This document shows, piece after piece, positions 1 to 6,900 of a DNA stretch of 10,083 nucleotides. Position 1 is the first letter of the stretch, and each line of letters opens with the position of its first letter. The translations under genes were made by a program, and so were the position numbers. The notes beneath the pieces were generated by a model. The model was not told where the DNA came from, did not search any database, and worked only from the letters and a program-made list of their open reading frames with translations. Origin of the DNA: Candidatus Thalassarchaeaceae archaeon (GTDB lineage Archaea; Thermoplasmatota; Poseidoniia; Poseidoniales; Thalassarchaeaceae); the NCBI GenBank assembly GCA_013329905.1, contig DUJH01000026.1, positions 22,135 through 32,217 on the forward strand, read 5' to 3'.

Positions 1-1551
1 GTCCATCCAAGTCATACTGAGTTTCCAGGAGAGGTTCCTTCCAATGCAACTAGGATATCTCGAACAGTATCAATTAACGGCACCCAACCTGGACTTCCTT
101 CGAATTTTGGTTATTCGGGTGCACGTAGTAGCCTTCGAATGTCCACCGGTCTCTATGCCCCTCCTGGCGAGGTCATCACAGTGTCAGTGAGTCAAGATGT
201 GTCTGAGTTGGGATTCTGGATATTGATTGGTGCGCATACAGATGGGCTTTGGGGCAAAGACGTCATCAAGAGGCATTCGAAGATTTACAGGTATTGGTGG
301 ATTGAGAACACCACCACTGAGATAGGAAACGCATTTGGTGGACCGATATATGCTGCTATACCTGCTGGTTCAGAATTCGGCGAATTCGACATGACGATTT
401 CCGAGGCGGTAAGGGCACCTATGTTTGTGCTCGGCGAAACATCCGACTTTGAGTGGATATACTCCGAGAGAGATAATCCAGCTCCGTGGACCGAGTTGGT
501 CTCTAACCATTTCATTATGACCGTACCCAGTTCCGAGATTCGAAACCTGAATAATCCTACTGAATTGATGGATTGGTGGGATCAAGCACTCGAAATGGAG
601 CACGAGCTCTACGGCTACCTGCCGTGGACTCGAGTCGAGAGGGCGGTCTTCGATGCCCAGATCTCAGCAGGATGGATGCACTCTGGCTATCCCTTCATGG
701 CGCACGACCTGAGTGTAGCCGGAGTGGTCAATGTTTCATACATGAGTGAAAACGGTGACTGGGGGATGTTCCATGAACTCGGCCACAACCATCAGTGGAT
801 GCCATCCACACTCCCTGGCACTACGGAGACGGGATGCAACTTCGCCAGCGTCTACTTGATGGAAGATTTAGTCGGAGTAGAGGGACACGGTGCCGTTGAT
901 CCAGAGCAGAGAGCAGCGAGGATGGAATCGTACTTCGGGGATGGCTCTAACATTTCCAATTGGTCCGTTTGGACAGCACTAGACACCTATCTGATCATCA
1001 AGGAAGAATGGGGTTGGGGAGTGATTACAGAAGCACTCTCGGTCTACTACACTCTTCCTGCCGCCGAGGTGCCCAGCGGCGATACGGAGGAGTTCAACGC
1101 ATGGGTAATGCACCTCTCTAACGCTACTGGATACAACTTAGCACCATATCACGCTGCTTGGGGATTCCCACTTACTCAGGATACCTTTGACTCTCTTTCT
1201 CATCTTCCAATTTGGGTCGATGACCCACTGCGAGGAGAATATTTCGTTTACGATGCTATGCTGCGAAATATCGGTGCCAATAGCACTACTTCGAGCACCG
1301 CCGACTTTGCTTGGGAGACCTACGATAACGGCACCAACACTACCCTTACGATCTACTGGGGAACCACCGATATGGGCAACCAATCTTGGTTCTGGGGAAA
1401 TAACGCAAATCTTGGAGATTCAGAAGTCGGTTGGGGTGAGCATGAGGTGACTGGGTTGTCGAGCGGAACTACCTATTATGCACGGGTGAAGGCTTCGAAT
1501 GAGGAGCGAGACACTTGGTTCGGGCCAGTGAGTTGGACAACGTCGACTTGA
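1..1551 (+). CDS. Secreted M60-like zinc metallopeptidase, 3' part (5' end outside window)
   Basis: The reading frame is open from base 1, so this is the C-terminal 516 residues of a longer protein; residue numbers here count from base 1. The first ATG (139) lies inside the conserved N-terminal part of the M60 domain (the STGLYAPPGE stretch), so it is not the start. The zinc signature HELGH is at residues 258-262, with a downstream Glu at 276 (HExxH-x13-E), as expected for the enhancin/M60 gluzincins. Other family marks are the GGPIY stretch, the PAPWTEL stretch and a helix with WWDQALEMEHEL. Residues about 431-516 form a fibronectin-III-like beta domain ending in TYYARVKASN, typical of secreted degradative enzymes. 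Known M60 members cut glycoproteins, often mucin-type; the substrate here is unknown. No membrane anchor follows the domain, so the product is probably released or bound by a part not seen. The gene converges on the minus-strand operon, 36 bases away. Confidence 0.92.
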   Translation, partial: VHPSHTEFPGEVPSNATRISRTVSINGTQPGLPSNFGYSGARSSLRMSTGLYAPPGEVITVSVSQDVSELGFWILIGAHTDGLWGKDVIKRHSKIYRYWWIENTTTEIGNAFGGPIYAAIPAGSEFGEFDMTISEAVRAPMFVLGETSDFEWIYSERDNPAPWTELVSNHFIMTVPSSEIRNLNNPTELMDWWDQALEMEHELYGYLPWTRVERAVFDAQISAGWMHSGYPFMAHDLSVAGVVNVSYMSENGDWGMFHELGHNHQWMPSTLPGTTETGCNFASVYLMEDLVGVEGHGAVDPEQRAARMESYFGDGSNISNWSVWTALDTYLIIKEEWGWGVITEALSVYYTLPAAEVPSGDTEEFNAWVMHLSNATGYNLAPYHAAWGFPLTQDTFDSLSHLPIWVDDPLRGEYFVYDAMLRNIGANSTTSSTADFAWETYDNGTNTTLTIYWGTTDMGNQSWFWGNNANLGDSEVGWGEHEVTGLSSGTTYYARVKASNEERDTWFGPVSWTTST

Positions 1552-1587
1552 CACCTAGTCTCTTCTCTAACTGATGGCTCAATGCAT

Positions 1588-2643
1588 TCAATTGCTTAGA
1601 CGGCGAAGCAGTGCTTCGAGGCTGAAGTTTGGACAGTGTTTCTGATGCAGGTTTGCTAATGGTATCCAAGCCAGTGTGTGGGCGAAAGTGATTGTGAAAG
1701 CTGGGATGATGGCTAGTCTTGGTTGCCCCATCATGTAGGATGCGGCGAGGCCTAGGACGGCGAAGTGAAGGACATAAATTGTCAATGTTAGGCGTCCCGA
1801 TGCCTCGAGGAATGAGAGATTGAGGAATCCGCGTTGGGCATTTAGCAGCAGCACCTCATGTGCGATAAAAACGAACATTGTCGTGATGAAGACGAAGAAT
1901 ACGGACGCGGGGAAGAAGGTCAGAACCGCGTCGCCCTCGGTCAGTGCCCAGGCCGTTCCATTTCTGACCGAGAGAATGATACTGGCAAGGAGGGTGAACC
2001 CTCCCATCTGAATGATTCCCAACCTGAGTCTTTGGTTTTCTTCGCTTTCAGCGAGTATTGCTCCCAGTGTCGATAATGCAAACCATGGCAAGACGGGGTA
2101 AGTGCCGTTAACCAACAAACGCTGGAACCACTCACTTGCCCCGGTCGCATCGACGCGATCAAACCAACTCAAATCGGCTCCGTTCACATCGGCAACTAGC
2201 AATGGTGTGATGGCGAAGATTGCGAATAATCCAATCAATTTCTCGACACGTAAGCGCGCGATGAGTGGGGCTACAATCGCCGCCAATGCTAGTAGTGTCA
2301 AGACTCCAGGAGTGTGCCACTCGAATCGTCCACCGCGCTCAGCGGCGAGTAAGATATTGACGAGGATTTGACAGGCAGTGAGTACCAGAACGCGCGGTAG
2401 AACCCAATCGATCCACGCGCGTGATGCCAATCCGTCGGCGAAGCGCTTCTTCGCCCCTCGATGCATTCCCCAGCCGGAGACTGTAACGAAGAGAGGTGCG
2501 GCCATTCCTCCGAAAGCAGCGGCGACAAAGGCAGCTGGATGACCAACGCTGATGCCTTCGGGTGGCAAGATTGCCGCCGTATGGACCTCAACCATGAATA
2601 GGATGGCAATCGCCTTCATCTGGTCGATATGACCTAGCCGCAC
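1588..2643 (-). CDS. Multipass membrane acyltransferase-like protein (HGSNAT / DUF1624-DUF418 type)
   Basis: The protein is about 351 residues, mostly hydrophobic, with roughly ten predicted transmembrane segments. Near the N-terminus it has an R-x-x-x-ID-x-MKAIAILFMVEVH pattern, matching the 'R-iD-lRG-ail-Mv-H' opening of the heparan-alpha-glucosaminide N-acetyltransferase/DUF1624 and YeiB families. This is followed by AAPLFVTVSGWG, which resembles their second helix. The C-terminal half has GRLTLTIYVLHF and ends in LEALLRRLS, like the DUF418 ending. Family members are thought to carry acyl groups across the membrane to sugars or lipids; substrate and donor are unknown here. I chose the GTG at 2643 because the archaeal Shine-Dalgarno AGGTGAT sits just before it and the conserved region starts at once. 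An in-frame GTG at 2697 would add 18 polar residues inside deoA. It is the last gene of the minus-strand operon, five bases from the deoA stop. The family call is by motif only; a general acyltransferase-3-like protein is the alternative. Confidence 0.72.
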   Translation of the reverse strand: MRLGHIDQMKAIAILFMVEVHTAAILPPEGISVGHPAAFVAAAFGGMAAPLFVTVSGWGMHRGAKKRFADGLASRAWIDWVLPRVLVLTACQILVNILLAAERGGRFEWHTPGVLTLLALAAIVAPLIARLRVEKLIGLFAIFAITPLLVADVNGADLSWFDRVDATGASEWFQRLLVNGTYPVLPWFALSTLGAILAESEENQRLRLGIIQMGGFTLLASIILSVRNGTAWALTEGDAVLTFFPASVFFVFITTMFVFIAHEVLLLNAQRGFLNLSFLEASGRLTLTIYVLHFAVLGLAASYMMGQPRLAIIPAFTITFAHTLAWIPLANLHQKHCPNFSLEALLRRLSN

Positions 2644-2646
2644 AAC

Positions 2647-2653
2647 ATCACCT
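2647..2653 (-). promoter_or_regulatory. Ribosome binding site overlapping the deoA stop codon
   Basis: On the minus strand the sequence AGGTGAT matches the complement of the archaeal 16S rRNA 3' tail. It contains the deoA stop (TGA, 2650-2648) and lies three bases before the GTG at 2643. This supports 2643 as the start of the membrane protein and suggests reinitiation after DeoA translation. Confidence 0.6.
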
Positions 2654-3925
2654 GATGATGTCCGTGATTCGTGATTGCAATTCAATCTCCCCCTCACTCA
2701 TAGTGAATGCTGATGCCAATGATTCGGACAGGCCAGCAGGTAACTTACCCCTGTGGTAAATGACGAGCAGTGGGTCACCTTCTTCGACAGATTCGCCTAC
2801 TTGAACTTCGAGGATTAGGCCGACGCCGTGGTCGATTTCGTCGCCAAGAGCGCGTCGGCCGGAACCGAGTTCGAGGCAGGCCCGAGCCACGGTCATTGCC
2901 TCGATATCAGAGACCATTCCAGCGGCTTCGGCGAAGACCTCAGTCGAGAGTAGTGTTTCATCGAGCAGACCGAGTCCGTTCAGGAGTGCGTAATCGGACT
3001 CGAGGATCGAAGTGTCTCCACCTTGAGCCTCGACCATCGCACGGAAGCACGCAAGCGCGCTGCCATCATTCAGAGAATCGTGGATTTTCAGCGCGCCTTC
3101 CTCCATATCTGCGGCCAAGCCAGCAGCGGCTAGTAGCAACCCGCCTTGCACGCAAACCAGTTCCTCCAAATCGTGCGGACCACGTCCGCAAAGAGTCTCG
3201 ACACTCTCGACAATTTCCAGAGCGTTTCCTACAGCGCATCCCAAGGGCTGATCCATGGTAGTCAATACAACTGAGGTAGCAACGCCCATTCCGTTGGCGG
3301 CCTCGGCCATCGAGTGCGCAAGCTCCTCTGCCTGTTCGCGCTCGACCATGAAAGCCGCCCGACCATGTTTGACATCCAAAACCAGAGCGGCCAATCCCTC
3401 AGCAGTCTTCTTTGAGACGATTGAAGACGTGATTAGTGGAATCGAAGCCACTGTATCAGTCAAGTCTCGTAAAGCGTACATTCGACGGTCGGCCGGTACA
3501 AGCGAATCGGTCTGGCCGACCATAACACAACCAATCTTAGCCACCTGCGCACGGACCTCATCAGTCGATAGGTCGACTCGAAATCCAGGGATGCTCTCCA
3601 ATTTGTCGAGTGTCCCACCTGTGTGTCCCAGTCCGCGTCCAGAGATCATCGGCACCTTCGCTCCGCAAGCAGCAAGAGCGGGAGCGAGAGGAATCGAGAC
3701 CTTGTCACCGACACCACCTGTCGAATGTTTGTCGACTACGAGGTGCGCCCATTCAGTCGGCCATTCGAGCACCTCACCCGAGTCGCGCATGGCTTCAGTA
3801 AGCCGAATAGTCGACTCGCCACCGAGTCCATTCTCGAACACTTCTCGCAGCCATTCAATGAGTTCGTCATCGGCCAGAGTTCCATCCACGACCGCTTTGA
3901 CCAAACGCCCAATTGGGTCGCTCAT
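2648..3925 (-). CDS. deoA: Thymidine phosphorylase (pyrimidine-nucleoside phosphorylase)
   Basis: This cytoplasmic enzyme catalyses thymidine + phosphate to thymine + 2-deoxyribose-1-phosphate, feeding deoxyribose into central metabolism and thymine into salvage or degradation. The 425-residue protein is close to the usual length of the bacterial and animal enzymes. The phosphate-binding stretch KHSTGGVGDK is at 66-75 and the family signature SGRGLGHTGGTLDKLE at 95-110. From memory of the E. coli enzyme (His85, Arg171, Ser186, Lys190), the same residues and spacing occur here as His67, Arg153, Ser168 and Lys172. The C-terminal domain has the expected VGLILEVQVGESVEEGDPL stretch. It lacks the N-terminal extension of archaeal AMP phosphorylases and their GR(A)-type signature, so it is the nucleoside enzyme rather than the NMP-pathway homologue. 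Its ATG overlaps the stop of the upstream surface enzyme (ATGA), and a GGTGAGG site precedes it, so the two are probably translationally coupled. Local GC is clearly higher than in the ectodomain upstream. Confidence 0.96.
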   Translation of the reverse strand: MSDPIGRLVKAVVDGTLADDELIEWLREVFENGLGGESTIRLTEAMRDSGEVLEWPTEWAHLVVDKHSTGGVGDKVSIPLAPALAACGAKVPMISGRGLGHTGGTLDKLESIPGFRVDLSTDEVRAQVAKIGCVMVGQTDSLVPADRRMYALRDLTDTVASIPLITSSIVSKKTAEGLAALVLDVKHGRAAFMVEREQAEELAHSMAEAANGMGVATSVVLTTMDQPLGCAVGNALEIVESVETLCGRGPHDLEELVCVQGGLLLAAAGLAADMEEGALKIHDSLNDGSALACFRAMVEAQGGDTSILESDYALLNGLGLLDETLLSTEVFAEAAGMVSDIEAMTVARACLELGSGRRALGDEIDHGVGLILEVQVGESVEEGDPLLVIYHRGKLPAGLSESLASAFTMSEGEIELQSRITDIIR

Positions 3926-6900
3926 GCCTCGTCCTCACCGTGTTCATCGCGGAGTTCTTCGATGCTCATTCCTTTGTCAAGCATCCATTGGACTTGGTTG
4001 CGGTCAAGGTCCTCAAACCCGAAACCGTCCAACACAATGGCACCATGAACGCCATCATCGCGACCTTCGGTCCACTCGCGAGTGTCGGCTGAATCCTCAT
4101 CGAAGCGAGTTCCCTTGAGTATCGCGCGCTCGGCATCGCCATCATCGAATCGGTAACCCGAATCGTCGATTAGGCGTTCTTCGGCCCTCGTCCGCGGCCG
4201 CTTCACCAAAGTCAGTCCAGCGCCCGCAAGAGCAATCGCAGCGATAAGTGTCAGTCCTAGAAGAAACTTAGCTCCAGGAGCAGATAGGGGATTCTCACGG
4301 ACATTGATGATGCCACCTGTATCGTCGTCATCACCATTGTTCGAATCGCCACCGCCAGTATCAGAACCACCATCACCGCCGCCGGGATCAATGGTTCCCG
4401 TGCCATCATCGCAGCCGAATTGGACACCATCTGCTACACCGTTATCGTCGACATCATTCGAATTCATCGAAGCCGATGGCGCACGCATCACGGATTGAGC
4501 GAAGGCTGGCTCATCACCATCGAGAATACAATCATCATCGGTGTCGTTATCATTTGGGTTTCCTCCTAGCAGGTACTCATCTAAATTATTCAAACCATCT
4601 TCATCTAAATCGAGTGATTGTTCACTCAATGCGGTTCCAAGGATTGCTGCCGAGTGGCGATTCAATCCATGTTCTATTTCCCAAGAATCGGGTAATAAGT
4701 CTCCATCTGAATCTGTTAAACTGTCCAATCGATTCCAATCTTCTTCGAATGATTGTAGGTACTCAGAAGTCAATCCCTGATTGTGAATTAAAACTCCCAT
4801 TTCTCTATTCCTCAAGGCTGCGTTTGAGCCCCAATTCATACTCCCAACGAGAACACTCTCTCCATCGATTATTGCCCCTTTATTGTGTAGTTTCACAATT
4901 GTATCGGATGAGGCCATAATTCTAGCAGTTGTGTCTAGCCCTTGAGTAGCATTCCAATCTGTGTTGAACATTTGTACAGCATCTCTGATTTCATCATCTG
5001 AGTCAACGTAAAATCCGTTCAATAATAGGCGGACTTGGACTCCTCGAAGCGCTGCTGAATGTATTGCTTCAATAATTGGATTTTCGCCGAATCCCCAATA
5101 CCAATCTAGATCTAGATATTGAACAGAAAGTTCGATCGATGTATCCGCAGAATCAATCATTTCGATTATCCCATCAACGCAATCATCTGGGCAGGTAATC
5201 AACCGTAAATCGAATGGCCCTGAATGGTCAACTGGCGGTGTAATTTCGCCATCAAAGCTAGGCTCTTCCATCACCCAATCAAAAGTTGGAGCATGGTTGT
5301 TAGAATGAGGTGAAATGTGCAGATGCATCTGATTCTCATCCCATGCCATTCGCGATAATACCAATTCTGCGAATGATTGAGAGTTGACGATTACGGACCA
5401 TTCCCTATTTCCAATTCCATCAGGTGGTAAGCTAGAATCCTTCCAATTACCAGAGGAAATCCATACACTTTCTGAATCTCTAACCGATACCTTACTGTGA
5501 ATATACGTGTAAGGTGAACTGATGACGCTTGGGTCATCCATCCAGAGGACAGTCGCTCCAGCATCGTGAAGAGTTTGTGCGTGTCCACGTTGGTTGTTTT
5601 TCGTACTACTGCCATCTAGGATTCCTTCTTCGAGAAGAATACTTACTGAAACGCCTCTAGAAATCGCTTCCAATAGGGCATTGGTCAGGTCTGGGCTCAT
5701 GGACTGATAGACATGTAAATGGATTGAGGAATCTGCTTGATTTATCCAGTGTAATAGATCATTGAATCCAGTGTCTGGACTGATAGAAGTGGTTGCAGAG
5801 GATTCCATCTCAGTGGACAAAAAGCCACCATCGCAGAAAGTCGAGGCACCGATTCTAATCCATCTATATTCCCAATCTGATCCCGCATCTGTGTCGGGGT
5901 AGTCTCCACAACCGGTCCCCCGCATCAAAATTAGACCGGGAGTGCCATCTCCTGGAACCGAAATTGCGGCTCCATTCCACCCATCGATTTCTGCAATCCC
6001 ACTACCGAAGGCTATTGCATCAACAACAGTTCCATCTGGTGCTTTCAATTGCAATGAACTTCCTGAATCAACCAGCCATGGTATATTGTCCATTACGACA
6101 TTTCCATCCAAAGCAGTAATCCCTCCGTCGGAGAGAAGATTTGCTGGGTTCTCAGTTAGGACAACAGATTCTCCAGCTGGTACAATCAACTCATTGAAAC
6201 TAGAAATCCATGGGGTCGTTGAACGGATTCTTTCAACAGTCCAGCCGTTCAGGCTAACCTCCTCATCCCCAATATTTGTAATCTCAAACCAATCGTTGTC
6301 TCTGTCTGGGACCTCACTGGGCATGATTCTAGTGAATTTCACATCAAATTCGTTGTCCCAGTCAGAAGGCGGCGATGGGGGTTGCCAGTGCCACAACATA
6401 TTGTTGCTATGCTTACTACTACTATCTTCTGCAATCAGCAGGCTGCCATCATTGAGCACTGCGAGATTATCTGGCCCTGCGATATTGTTGACATCACATT
6501 GACCGGACGAATAGGTTCCTCCAGAAACTACTGGGTCGATTCTATTTACATCCCAATTGTCTACAATTTCTAGGCTGTAAATCAATCCGCACCTATTCTC
6601 TGATAGTCTAATGTCACCTGAAGAATCGGTCATATCGTACCTGATATCTGACATTGCTAGGTATAGGTAGTCAGGTGCGTTTTCGTTGAATACTACACCT
6701 TCCATCTTGTTCCATTCAACAGTTGCACCCAAAGCTGCTGCTGCCTTCCGTGATTCCAAGAATGCCACACGATTGTCAGCGGCGTATCCTATGTTTCCAT
6801 CTCCATCAAGATCGTCGTTGAGCGTATGTTCAGCCCAATCGTTGATTTCTTCATCTGAAATATACGAATTCTGACCTGAGACATAATCCATTGTCCCAAT

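Noticed and set aside
139..1551. ATG at 139 as the start of the M60 peptidase
   Set aside because: The frame is open back to base 1 and the conserved M60 N-terminal region spans this ATG; it is an internal Met.
2770..3261. A 163-residue Arg-rich plus-strand open frame opposite deoA
   Set aside because: Its extreme Arg content reflects reading GC-rich coding sequence on the wrong strand; no recognisable motif.
2648..3925. AMP phosphorylase of the archaeal NMP pathway
   Set aside because: The signature and active-site spacing match thymidine phosphorylase, and the roughly 80-residue N-terminal extension of AMP phosphorylase is absent.
3255..4118. A 287-residue plus-strand open frame opposite deoA and the tail of the surface gene
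   Set aside because: Its Ser/Arg/Pro-rich composition is typical of an antisense shadow, and it lies opposite strongly conserved deoA codons with no domain pattern.
5942..6502. A 186-residue plus-strand open frame opposite the surface enzyme
   Set aside because: Ser/Thr/Pro/Ile-rich shadow of the second lamin-tail region, which has a clear protein family match on the other strand.
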